DNA from: DATARH01 sp963734125
GTDB lineage: Bacteria > Pseudomonadota > Alphaproteobacteria > ATCC43930 > CGMCC-115725
DNA: 64,000 nucleotides
NCBI GenBank assembly: GCA_963734125.1
Contig: CAVTGB010000004.1
Span: 1 to 64,000 of the forward strand
Direction of reading: 5' to 3'
The notes beneath the pieces are model-generated. The model saw only the letters and a program-made list of their open reading frames with translations. It made no database searches and was not told the DNA's origin. Position numbers and translations under genes: made by a program. Every line of letters starts with the position of its first letter. Within the stretch, counting starts at the first letter, position 1. Shown here piece by piece: positions 1-7,880 of this stretch.

Positions 1-96
1 ACATCACCAATTGCTATTGATTATTATCCAATTAACGTTATAAATAAAAACACTCACGAATGTCAAACTCTGAAGAACGTATATTTTATTTTATAA
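1..96 (+). CDS. Possible 3' end of an upstream AT-rich gene (partial)
   Basis: Frame 1 is open from the window edge to a TAA at 94-96 and would encode 31 residues (TSPIAIDYYPINV...). It overlaps the start of the next small gene by 37 bases in another frame. In DNA this AT-rich a 31-codon open frame can arise by chance, so this is only a possibility; no function can be given. Confidence 0.2.
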   Translation, partial: TSPIAIDYYPINVINKNTHECQTLKNVYFIL

Positions 97-230
97 TATT
101 TCTATGTATAATAATCATACCACTATTAGTATTTGCAATTATAAAATTAAGTGAAACACCATTACTACTTGTAACAATAATAGTTTGTTTTATATTTGTA
201 TTGTGTATGTTTTTTGCTATTGAAAATTAA
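60..230 (+). CDS. Small two-helix membrane protein of unknown function (AT-rich segment)
   Basis: This is a 56-residue ORF starting MSNSEERIFYF and ending FFAIEN, stop TAA at 228-230. After a short polar N-terminus it is almost wholly hydrophobic, with two likely membrane helices (about residues 8-28 and 34-53) separated by the polar turn KLSETP. There is no Shine-Dalgarno sequence before the ATG. It is followed after 47 bases by the next gene, with a palindromic spacer between. No family is recognised. Codon use is strongly A/T-ending, like the two following genes and unlike everything after 916. Confidence 0.5.
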   Translation: MSNSEERIFYFIIFLCIIIIPLLVFAIIKLSETPLLLVTIIVCFIFVLCMFFAIEN

Positions 231-254
231 AATAAAAAAGTGAATTTTTACTAA
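226..254 (+). repeat. 29-bp intergenic direct repeat, copy 1
   Basis: The 29 bases here are identical to 531-559. Both copies lie just after a gene's end and 24-29 bases before the next ATG, and both run into a palindrome. The repetition suggests a shared transcription signal between genes of the AT-rich source genome. Confidence 0.8.
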
Positions 255-270
255 TATTGATTAGTAAAAA
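245..270 (+). terminator. Intergenic palindrome 1 (11-bp stem, 4-base loop)
   Basis: Positions 245-255 (TTTTTACTAAT) pair perfectly with 260-270 around the loop 256-259. It lies between the stop at 230 and the ATG at 278. In Mimivirus, intergenic hairpins mark mRNA 3' ends and polyadenylation; applying that here is inference, as the source genome is unknown. Confidence 0.4.
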
Positions 271-277
271 ATACAAA

Positions 278-520
278 ATGGAATCACTTATTCAAAATGA
301 AGATGAAAAAACAAAAACAATAAAAATAGAAATTGATAAAATATTATTAGATATGAAAAAGAAACAATGGTTATATGCTTATGAACAAGATATTTCGAGT
401 ATGAAAAATTTAATGAAATTGGAGAAAAAAGATATTGATTTTCATATACAAAAAATGAGAATAAAAATGGAAAAAATTAAAAATGCTAAAACTATTGAAG
501 AATTAAAAAAACTTGACTGA
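278..520 (+). CDS. Small charged helical protein of unknown function (AT-rich segment)
   Basis: The ORF encodes 80 residues from ATG 278 (MESLIQNEDEKTK). An in-frame TTG at 257 is possible but lies inside the palindrome. The product is rich in Lys, Glu, Ile and Met and looks like one or two long amphipathic helices, ending TIEELKKLD. Its first codons are nearly identical to those of the gene at 588 (MESL-I/T-QNE), and its upstream region is also repeated there, so the two 5' ends descend from a duplication although the remaining proteins differ. No family is recognised. Confidence 0.55.
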   Translation: MESLIQNEDEKTKTIKIEIDKILLDMKKKQWLYAYEQDISSMKNLMKLEKKDIDFHIQKMRIKMEKIKNAKTIEELKKLD

Positions 521-530
521 ATATTATTGA

Positions 531-559
531 ATTAAAATAAAAAAGTGAATTTTTACTAA
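531..559 (+). repeat. 29-bp intergenic direct repeat, copy 2
   Basis: Exact copy of 226-254. Like copy 1 it is followed by a palindrome and then by an ATG that begins ATGGAATCACTTA. Confidence 0.8.
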
Positions 560-573
560 ATTAATAGTAAAAA
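550..573 (+). terminator. Intergenic palindrome 2 (9-bp stem, 6-base loop)
   Basis: Positions 550-558 (TTTTTACTA) pair with 565-573 around loop 559-564. Compared with palindrome 1 the loop differs in sequence and length while the stem is kept, which argues for selection on the hairpin. Role as an mRNA end signal is inference from giant-virus biology. Confidence 0.4.
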
Positions 574-587
574 TATAAACAAACAAA

Positions 588-905
588 ATGGAATCACTTA
601 CTCAAAATGAAGAAAAAGAAAAAGAAAAAAATAACACTCAAATTACTTTAGATGATATACGACAAATACCAAACTGTTTGTTAACAGATTTAGTTATACC
701 ATATCTAACATCAATACCTATTAAACATATAGATGAATATGAAATAGAAGAAAATAAATATGTTGAATGGTTAATAAAAAATTGGAATACACCAGTTAAA
801 GATATTGAAGGATCGAATATGTTAAATGAGACTTATACATTGAATGATTTTAATCAAAATCTATTTTTATTTTTATATAAAGATTTATATGGTATTTACA
901 AATAA
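588..905 (+). CDS. Hypothetical protein, 105 residues (AT-rich segment)
   Basis: The ORF starts MESLTQNEEKEKEKNN and ends DLYGIYK with TAA at 903-905. After a charged N-terminus it is a predicted helical protein (TLDDIRQIPNCLLTDLV). It is the last gene of the AT-rich segment; the base composition switches within about ten bases after its stop codon. I recognise no domain. It shares its first residues and upstream repeat with the gene at 278. Confidence 0.55.
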   Translation: MESLTQNEEKEKEKNNTQITLDDIRQIPNCLLTDLVIPYLTSIPIKHIDEYEIEENKYVEWLIKNWNTPVKDIEGSNMLNETYTLNDFNQNLFLFLYKDLYGIYK

Positions 906-3017
906 AATTTTACCATGCAAGAGCGACAACAGATGGCGCTCCTGTTCGCTCTCGTCGAGCCAGTGCGACACCAGCCGCGCCAGTTCCGGCCGGTTCTCGA
1001 AGACCCAGTGCAGGCGCTTCGAAAACTCCGGCAGCTGCGCCAGCACCTGCCCATCGAGCACTTCGACCGCGCAGAAGGGGATAAGCCCGACGACTGAGCG
1101 GACCCGCAGCGGCACCGAGCCCCCGCCGGGGAGCTGTAAGACATCGTGATAGAACTCGTCGACCTCGTCCCACAGGCCAAACCGCGAATCGCCGAGCCGG
1201 GTCATCGCTTCGGCGATCAAGAGGAAATGCTCGAAGAACTTGGTGGCGACATCCTCATAAACGTGGTCGGCCGGCGCCAGTTCGAGCCCGATCCGCATCA
1301 AATTGAGCGTGTACATCGCCATCCAGGCGGTCGCGTCGGCCTGGTTTACATGCCCGCCGGTCGGCAGCTTCTGGCTGCTGTCGAAGATGCGGATGTTGTC
1401 GAGACCGAGAAAGCCGCCCTGAAAGATGTTGTGTCCCTCGGCGTCGCGGCGGTTGACCCACCAGGTGAAATTCAGCATCAGCTTGTGAAAGACGCGTCCG
1501 AGAAATGCCCGGTCGCCCTCGCCGCGGGCCTCCCGGTCGATCTCGTAGACCCGCCAGGCCGCCCAGGCATGCACCGGCGGGTTTACGTCGCCGAATTCCC
1601 ATTCGAAGGCCGGCAATTGCGCGTTCGGGTGCATGTACCATTCGCGCGTCAACAGGATCAGTTGGCCCTTGGCGAAGTCGGGGTCGATATGCGCCAGGAC
1701 CACGCAATGAAACGCCAGGTCCCAGGCGGCGTACCACGGATATTCCCACTTGTCCGGCATCGAGATGACATCGGAGTTGAACAAGTGGCGCCAGTCGCCG
1801 TTGCGCTGGGTGTGGCGCGATTCGGGCGGCGGCGGCGCGTGCGGGTCGCCGCGCAGCCACTGGCGGACATCGAAGTAATAATACTGCTTCGACCACAGCA
1901 TGCCGGCAAAGGCTTGGCGCTGCACGAGGCGCGCCTCGGCGTCCTCGATGTCCCTTTGCAGCGCGTCATAGAATTCGTCGGCCTCCGCGCGGCGCCGCCG
2001 CATCACCGCGGCGAAATCGCCGAACCCGCCGCCATCGCCGCGGAGCCGCACCCGCACCCTGACATGGCCGCCGGCCGGCACGCTGAGCCGGTAATGCGCC
2101 GCTGCCTTGGTGCCGAAGCGCTCCGGGTTGACCGCCTCCCGGTCGCCGGCCACGACATAATCGTTGATCGCGTCCTTGGGGAACCCCGACCTCCGGTAAC
2201 CCCACAGCCGGTGCGCATTGCTCTCGTTGTCACAGAACAGGAGTTCGGGGGCGTCTTCGCAGATGAGCCGCAGCGGCATGAGCTCGGGGTGCTCGATGGT
2301 GATCGCGTTCCGCCCGTCGGCCGCGAGACGCGGCTTCGCGGTACCCGGCTCCCAAGTCCAGATGTTGCGGGCCCAAACCTGCGGTATGAGGCGCAACGGC
2401 GCGGCATCGGGGCTGCGGTTATGCACCGTCAGCTGCATCAGGATGTCGTCGATGCCGCCCTTGGCGTATTCGATCTCGACGTCGAAATAACGCTCCTCGT
2501 CAAAGATCCCGGTATCGACCAGCTCGAACTCGGGATCCTGCGCCGAGCGGCGCCGGTTCTCCTCGACCAGAGCGTTGTAAGGGAACGCGCGCTGCGGATA
2601 TTTATAAAGCATCCGCATGTAGGAATGAGAGGGCGTGCCGTCGAGATAGTAATAGAGCTCCTTGACGTCTTCGCCGTGATTGCCCTCCGCATTGGTGAGC
2701 CCAAACAGCCGCTCCTTCAGGATCGGATCCTGCTCGTTCCATAAGGCGACGCCGAGGCACAGATAGAGATGGTCGTCGCCAAAGCCGCCGATGCCATCTT
2801 CGCCCCAACGATAGGCCCGGCTGCGCGCATGATCGTGTGGGAAATAAGCCCAGGCATCGCCGTCGGCGCTGTAATCCTCGCGCACCGTCCCCCATTGGCG
2901 ATCGCTGACATAGGGACCCCAGCGCCGCCACGCGACGCCCTCCCGAGCCTCCGCCAGCCGGCGTCCTTCGGCCGTCTGCGCGACGATGTGAGCGCCTCCT
3001 CCGCGGTGTCGCATCAT
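885..3017 (-). CDS. GH63-like (MGH1-type) glucosidase, 3' end lost at the contig junction
   Basis: This resembles bacterial glycoside hydrolases of the GH63/MGH1 group, (alpha/alpha)6-barrel enzymes acting on alpha-glucosides. Family-like blocks include EGRRLAEA near the start, WGPYVSDRQWGTVREDYS, PHDHARSRAYRWGEDG, NHGEDVKELYYYLDGTPSHSYM, KWEYPWYAAWDLAFH and LPAFEWEFGDVNPPVHAW. Two adjacent ATGs at 3017/3014 follow GGCGGAG; an ATG at 3047 is also open. About 700 residues are bacterial, whereas I recall relatives of roughly 870-900, so the C-terminal part is missing. The final residues (KILFVNTI) come from the AT-rich DNA. The gene reads away from the helicase at 3313, sharing a roughly 300-base divergent upstream region in which I see no clear element. 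Confidence 0.75.
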   Translation of the reverse strand: MMRHRGGGAHIVAQTAEGRRLAEAREGVAWRRWGPYVSDRQWGTVREDYSADGDAWAYFPHDHARSRAYRWGEDGIGGFGDDHLYLCLGVALWNEQDPILKERLFGLTNAEGNHGEDVKELYYYLDGTPSHSYMRMLYKYPQRAFPYNALVEENRRRSAQDPEFELVDTGIFDEERYFDVEIEYAKGGIDDILMQLTVHNRSPDAAPLRLIPQVWARNIWTWEPGTAKPRLAADGRNAITIEHPELMPLRLICEDAPELLFCDNESNAHRLWGYRRSGFPKDAINDYVVAGDREAVNPERFGTKAAAHYRLSVPAGGHVRVRVRLRGDGGGFGDFAAVMRRRRAEADEFYDALQRDIEDAEARLVQRQAFAGMLWSKQYYYFDVRQWLRGDPHAPPPPESRHTQRNGDWRHLFNSDVISMPDKWEYPWYAAWDLAFHCVVLAHIDPDFAKGQLILLTREWYMHPNAQLPAFEWEFGDVNPPVHAWAAWRVYEIDREARGEGDRAFLGRVFHKLMLNFTWWVNRRDAEGHNIFQGGFLGLDNIRIFDSSQKLPTGGHVNQADATAWMAMYTLNLMRIGLELAPADHVYEDVATKFFEHFLLIAEAMTRLGDSRFGLWDEVDEFYHDVLQLPGGGSVPLRVRSVVGLIPFCAVEVLDGQVLAQLPEFSKRLHWVFENRPELARLVSHWLDESEQERHLLSLLHGKILFVNTI
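906..916. other. Junction between AT-rich and high-GC DNA (probable chimera)
   Basis: Sequence before about 906 is AT-rich and viral or eukaryotic in style; from about 916 it is high-GC bacterial coding sequence. The bacterial gene on the minus strand is cut in mid-frame here, and its last codons are supplied by the AT-rich side. No insertion sequence, integrase site or duplicated bases flank the join, so an assembly or library chimera is the simplest reading. Confidence 0.75.
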
Positions 3018-3312
3018 CGCTCCGCCGGAATCGCCTCGCGACGGCAATTCCGATTGTGGGCCAAGTTCTTGGCGGCAATCGTGCGCCGGGGGTCGGCGAC
3101 GGTCAAGGGTCGGGCGCGGCGAGTAACGCCTCAGTCCGGGATAGGCGGCCGCTCATCGCGCCGACCTGTCAGGCGCGGGTTGCCCCAAAACGGACGTGGC
3201 GGGCTGCAGTGAGGTGCGACTTTGCCGTCAGCGGCCGCAGTCACAGAGGTTGAAAAAGACCGCAGGAACCCCTACATCCCCACGTTCTTTTATTCTAAGC
3301 AACGGCACTTGA

Positions 3313-5841
3313 ATGACGCTTTCCTTCGACTTTTCGAGGCTTGGCAGCACGAAAAAGGCGCCAGCCCCAACGAACCCGATCAAGATCTTCGCGACCCTAC
3401 CTAGCCTGTCAGGAACGTTCAACGATCTCTGGCAAGGCCAAGCTAAGGCGTTGACCGGATGGCACGACAATCGGGACAAGCGGAATGTCCTCGTTTCTCT
3501 GAACACAGGAGCAGGAAAAACCATCGTAGGTCTGCTCATCGCGCAGTCACTTGTCAATGAGGGTCTGGAGAACGTCCTATACGTCTGCTCGACGATTGAC
3601 TTAGTGCGGCAAACGTCCGAGGAAGCCAAACGGATCGGCATCGAGCACACGACCCGTGTGCGCCGCGAGTTCTCTAACGACCTCTTCGAGACAGGCAAGT
3701 CGTTCTGCATCACGACCTACGCGGCGCTGTTCAACGGGCACAGCGCGCTCCGCAATAAATTCTTTCCCCAGGCGATCATCTTCGATGACGCGCACGTCGC
3801 AGAGAGTCTGCTGCGCGGCGCATTCACGCTCCGGATTGATGTGCGCCACCAGAACGAGCTGTTCAGTGAGGTAGCCCAGCTTTTCAAGCCACACTTCCAG
3901 GAGCTTGGCGTCGCTGGTCGGTTCAGGGACTCGCTTGATCGTTCACAATATTCCACTTCGTTCGTATCCCCGTTGGGATTTTACGAACGCAGTGCTCGTT
4001 TGCTCGAAATCCTGTTGCGCCACGGGATCAAGGATCATCAGGAGCTTAGTTATCCATTTGCGTGGTTGGAGGATCATATCGACGCCTGTGCCGCGGTGTT
4101 CAGCCGCGGCGTTTTCGAGCTAGCACCGCCCTTTCTCCCCTCGCTTGCCCTTGATATCTTCCAGCAAAAAATCCGACGCGTTTACCTCTCCGCCACCCTC
4201 GAAAGCCAGACCGACTTTATCCGCGCCTTTGGGCGTGTTCCCGATGTGACGATCACGCCGTCGAACGATGCCGGTAATGGGGAGCGTTTGATTGTCAATG
4301 GCCGCACGATTAAGGGCGAATTCGGTACCAGCTTCGCGACCAAGCTGGCAAAAAACCAGAAGGTCGTCATAGCCATCCCCGACTATGAGCGTGCGAAGGT
4401 TTGGTCTTCGGTTGCCGAACCTCCAAGTCAGGAAGCCTTTTCGGAAAAGCTTGATGAGTTCCGCGAGGTCAAGCGCGGCGCATTTGCGCTGGTCTCGCGC
4501 GTCGATGGCATCGACCTACCCCACGATACCTGCCGCATCATGATCATGGACGGGTTGCCTTCGGGCACCTCTCTTATCGAGCGGTATCAATGGGAATATC
4601 TCCGGATGAACAACGTGCATGCGGTGCGAATTGCAAACCGATTGGCTCAATTGTTCGGTCGCATTAATCGAGGGCGCAATGATTACGGTGCGTTTTTGAT
4701 TGAGGGCGACGATCTCAGCAAATGGCTCAGGAATGACCGAAACCTCGCGCTCCTTCCGCCCCTTCTTCAGAAACAGATTCTGATCGGCCGTGAGGTCCAG
4801 CAGGAGTTCGATATCAGCGAGCCAAACGAGGCGATCGGGCTGATCGGGCGGGTGCTCAGCCGCGATCAGGGTTGGCTCGAATATTATCAGCAGGAGGTCA
4901 AGCTCGCTGAGCTGGACGAGGATCACCTCGCACGGCACAAGGCGGCCGAGCCGTTCCTCGTCGCGGCGGCGCTGAGCGAGGCCAAGTATGCTGCGGCTAT
5001 GTGGAATGGCGACCCGGCCACCGCGCGACGAGAGCTCGAAAAGACCGTGGATACCACCGCCGAGCACGATACGCCGCTTGGCGGCTGGCATGCGGTCTGG
5101 CTGGGCGCGGCCTTCGGTCGCGAGGGCGATAGGGATTCTGCGCTGACGTCCTATGGGCACGCTATGCGCCGTCTCGGCGGCGGCATGACGCTGCCGCGCC
5201 CCGCCGGCGGGAACGTCCCGAAAATTAAGGGGCCGCAACTGAATGCGTTCGGCCGCTCGCTACAAGGGTTGCTGAGGTACAGCCATGGTAACAAATTCGA
5301 GACCGAGCTGGGGAAGCTGACAAAAACACTCGGAATGATCGACGAGGGCAACCCGAAACGGGCCGAGGTCGGCGTACGCATGCTTGGTGAGCTGCTCGGC
5401 TTCACCGCTACGCGACCAGACAACGATGAGGGGACCGGTCCCGACGTATTATGGCTCGATGAGGCGAAACCCCGCCAGTTCGGCTTCGAGCTGAAGACCG
5501 ATAAGAAGAAGCCGGCAACGTACTTCAAGAAGGATGTCTCGCAGGCACACGATCACCTCGAATGGATGACGCAATCTCACAGCGGTCACGTGGTTCTTGG
5601 ATTGGCGTTCGTAGGACCAGAAGGCAGCGTCGATACCAAGGCGAACCCCTCGGAGGCGATGAGCCTCTGCAAGATTTCGTCGCTCGCCGCGCTTCGCGAT
5701 GATTTGCTCGCGCTGATCGAGGATTTGCGCAAGCGCACACCGGTGGAGCGTCAGATCGCCATCTCTAAGGAGACCGAACAAGACTGTTGGGATTTACAAG
5801 CGATACTGAAGCGCCTCAATCTCACGCCTATCGTGAAGTAG
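3313..5841 (+). CDS. Superfamily 2 DNA/RNA helicase fused to a PD-(D/E)XK-like nuclease domain
   Basis: An 842-residue protein. Helicase motifs appear in order: Walker A TGAGKT (65-70), motif II DDAH (158-161, in AIIFDDAHVAE), motif III SAT (293-295), motif V SRVDGIDLP (395-403) and motif VI QLFGRINRGR (446-455). After a helical, partly repeat-like region (500-690) there is a candidate restriction-type active site: GPD (709-711), then FELKTDKK with E726 and K728, and Q744. The pattern D-x14-E-x-K fits the PD-(D/E)XK superfamily. The gene stands alone, has lower GC than its neighbours and uses more A/T-ending codons, which suggests acquisition. ATP-dependent DNA processing in defence is the most likely role, but it is inference; a repair or R-M helicase remains possible. 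Confidence 0.7.
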   Translation: MTLSFDFSRLGSTKKAPAPTNPIKIFATLPSLSGTFNDLWQGQAKALTGWHDNRDKRNVLVSLNTGAGKTIVGLLIAQSLVNEGLENVLYVCSTIDLVRQTSEEAKRIGIEHTTRVRREFSNDLFETGKSFCITTYAALFNGHSALRNKFFPQAIIFDDAHVAESLLRGAFTLRIDVRHQNELFSEVAQLFKPHFQELGVAGRFRDSLDRSQYSTSFVSPLGFYERSARLLEILLRHGIKDHQELSYPFAWLEDHIDACAAVFSRGVFELAPPFLPSLALDIFQQKIRRVYLSATLESQTDFIRAFGRVPDVTITPSNDAGNGERLIVNGRTIKGEFGTSFATKLAKNQKVVIAIPDYERAKVWSSVAEPPSQEAFSEKLDEFREVKRGAFALVSRVDGIDLPHDTCRIMIMDGLPSGTSLIERYQWEYLRMNNVHAVRIANRLAQLFGRINRGRNDYGAFLIEGDDLSKWLRNDRNLALLPPLLQKQILIGREVQQEFDISEPNEAIGLIGRVLSRDQGWLEYYQQEVKLAELDEDHLARHKAAEPFLVAAALSEAKYAAAMWNGDPATARRELEKTVDTTAEHDTPLGGWHAVWLGAAFGREGDRDSALTSYGHAMRRLGGGMTLPRPAGGNVPKIKGPQLNAFGRSLQGLLRYSHGNKFETELGKLTKTLGMIDEGNPKRAEVGVRMLGELLGFTATRPDNDEGTGPDVLWLDEAKPRQFGFELKTDKKKPATYFKKDVSQAHDHLEWMTQSHSGHVVLGLAFVGPEGSVDTKANPSEAMSLCKISSLAALRDDLLALIEDLRKRTPVERQIAISKETEQDCWDLQAILKRLNLTPIVK

Positions 5842-6100
5842 CCCGTTTCGCGCGCTTGTTTGCAGTCGGCGCAAGTGGCGGTGCTGACGCACCGTCCGCT
5901 ATGGCGCAACCTCGTCGTCGGTGCATGTATCTGCAGGGACGGGATTCCACCTTGAGCGGAAAATTGAAGGTGAGAAATTACCGAGCGATGCCTTTGGTCG
6001 GAACTGGCACGGTTAGCCTTTGGCTCGCCGCTCGCGCCTGGAGAGATTCGGCGTATAAGGCTCGCATGAAACGGACGCGTGGCGGAATGCACGAGCGGTA

Positions 6101-6859
6101 ATGGAGGCCTATCGCTACCCGGAATATTACGACATCGCCTTCGCGGTCGAGGATGCCGCGCGCGAGGTTGATTTCTTCGCGGCGGCGATCGCCAAGTTCT
6201 CCCGGGTCCCGGTGCATCGGGTCTTGGAGATCGCCTGCGGCACCGCGCCCTACCTCGCCGAGTGGCACCGGCGCGCCACTCGCTATTGCGGCCTCGATCT
6301 CTCCCCGGCGATGCTCGAGGCGGCGCGCGCCAAGGCCGCTGCCCTCGGCATCGCGGCCGATTTTTTCGCCGCCGATTTGCGCGATTTCGACCCCGCTCCG
6401 ATCGGCCCCATCGATCTGGCCTATGTGCTGCTCGGCTCGATCTATGTCGGCTCCAACGCCGAGTTCCTCGGCCATCTCGACCGGGTCGCCGCAGCGCTCC
6501 CGCCGGGCGGGCTCTATCTCTTGGACAGCGTCGTCTGGTTCGAGACCTTCCGCGGTTACCGCCGGCGCTGGACCCGGCGGCGCGGCGGCATCCGCGTTCA
6601 CATGACCTACCGCGCCGAGCCGATCGACCCGGTCGCGCAGACCTATAACGAGTTCGTCACCCTCGATGTCGACGACCATGGCGCGCGTCACAAGATCGAA
6701 AGCCGGGTCCCGACCAAGATCTTCTTCCCGCAGGAATTCCTCTGCCTCGTCCAATTGAGCCGACGCTTCGAGTTCGTCGGCTGGTTCAACGATTTCAGCT
6801 TTGCCCTGCCGCTGACGCCACAGGGCCGTCACACCGCGATCCTGCGGCGATTGCCGTAG
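6101..6859 (+). CDS. Class I SAM-dependent methyltransferase
   Basis: A 252-residue Rossmann-fold methyltransferase. The SAM-binding motif I is VLEIACGTAPYLAEW (about residues 41-55), followed by the acidic ligand in YCGLDLSPAMLEAAR and a motif II-like FFAADLRDFD. The C-terminal half (SVVWFETFRGYRRRW, RVPTKIFFPQEF) is typical of small-molecule methyltransferases of the ubiquinone/menaquinone-like type, with no clue to substrate. The ATG at 6101 is preceded by only a weak ribosome binding site. It is separated by 259 bases of featureless DNA from the helicase. Confidence 0.8.
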   Translation: MEAYRYPEYYDIAFAVEDAAREVDFFAAAIAKFSRVPVHRVLEIACGTAPYLAEWHRRATRYCGLDLSPAMLEAARAKAAALGIAADFFAADLRDFDPAPIGPIDLAYVLLGSIYVGSNAEFLGHLDRVAAALPPGGLYLLDSVVWFETFRGYRRRWTRRRGGIRVHMTYRAEPIDPVAQTYNEFVTLDVDDHGARHKIESRVPTKIFFPQEFLCLVQLSRRFEFVGWFNDFSFALPLTPQGRHTAILRRLP

Positions 6860-6903
6860 AGGTACATCCGCGAGAGGTACATCCGCGCTGTGGCGCTCGT
6901 CCC

Positions 6904-7743
6904 TTATCGCGGCGCGAGAAGCTGCTGCGCCTCGGGGTGGGTCATCGCCGGGGCGAGAGCGTCGAACCGTTGCGTCCTGTGCAGCGTCCCGGCAAGCTCA
7001 CGCAAGAGGCCCATCGCCATCAGCGGGAGTGCGGTCGCGGTGCTGGCGCGCTTGACGCCGAGCGCCTCCAGTGCGGCGACGTCGGGCGAGCCGGCGCGCA
7101 CGTTGATGTTGATCGGCGCGTCGAGCGCCTTTGCCAGGCGCCCCATCGTCTCGGAATCGCGCAGGCCGATCGGATAAAAGCAATCCGCGCCGGCGGCGAG
7201 ATAGGCCCGGCCGCGCGCCACCGATTCGTCGAACCGGCTTTTATCGTCGCCGATATTCTTGATGTAGAGATCGGTGCGGGCATTGATGACGATCGGCACC
7301 CCGGCGGCGCGGGCCGCCTCGCGCGCCGCGCGGATGCGCAGGGCGGCATCGGCCATGCTGCGGATCGGCGGCGTGCCGGTCTTCAGCCCGTCTTCGAGGT
7401 TCACCCCGACGGCGCCGGCCGCGATGATGTCGCCGATCGAGCGGGCGACCGCCTCGGGGGTCTCGCCATAGCCGGTTTCGATATCGGCGGTGACCGGCAC
7501 CGCGACCGTCCGGGCGATGCGCGCGGTGGCGGCGACGACCTCATCCCAGGGCGCCGCTTCACCGTCGGCATAGCCGAGCGCCCAGGCCACCCCGCCGCTG
7601 GTTGTCGCGATCGCCGGAAATCCGGCGGCAACGATGATCCGGGCGCTGATTGCGTCCCACGCATTGGGCAGGAGCAAGAGGGGCGGGCCCCGGTGCATTG
7701 CGCGAAACCGCTCGGCCTTGTGCGCCTGCTCAGCCTGGGTCAT
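6904..7743 (-). CDS. Isocitrate lyase/PEP mutase family protein
   Basis: A 279-residue TIM-barrel enzyme starting MTQAEQAHKAERFRAMH; the ATG at 7743 follows a strong GGAGGGG, which favours it over the longer frame. Family signatures are LLLPNAWDAISARI, ATTSGGVAWALGYADGE, the metal-binding loop TADIETGYG, VNLEDG and INARTD. The isocitrate lyase loop KKCGH is absent, so it belongs to the smaller oxaloacetate/carboxyphosphonoenolpyruvate hydrolase-like branch. Such proteins cleave or form C-C or C-P bonds in 2-oxo acid substrates; the exact substrate is not predictable. Its 3' end faces the methyltransferase gene. Confidence 0.85.
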   Translation of the reverse strand: MTQAEQAHKAERFRAMHRGPPLLLLPNAWDAISARIIVAAGFPAIATTSGGVAWALGYADGEAAPWDEVVAATARIARTVAVPVTADIETGYGETPEAVARSIGDIIAAGAVGVNLEDGLKTGTPPIRSMADAALRIRAAREAARAAGVPIVINARTDLYIKNIGDDKSRFDESVARGRAYLAAGADCFYPIGLRDSETMGRLAKALDAPININVRAGSPDVAALEALGVKRASTATALPLMAMGLLRELAGTLHRTQRFDALAPAMTHPEAQQLLAPR

Positions 7744-7880
7744 GGCGTCCCCTCCAATTGCCGCGCCACCGGTAACATCAGGGCGCACCCCTCCGAGGGT
7801 CAAGCCTGGACCGGGGACGGCAATGCCGATATCGCTAACCACCGCGTCGCCCAGCGTGACCATGCTCCGGGAGCCAAGCG

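Noticed and set aside
1146..2744. Long plus-strand open frame opposite the GH63-like gene
   Set aside because: It is antisense to well-conserved coding sequence and its translation is Arg/Pro/Ala-rich with no family blocks; a high-GC shadow frame.
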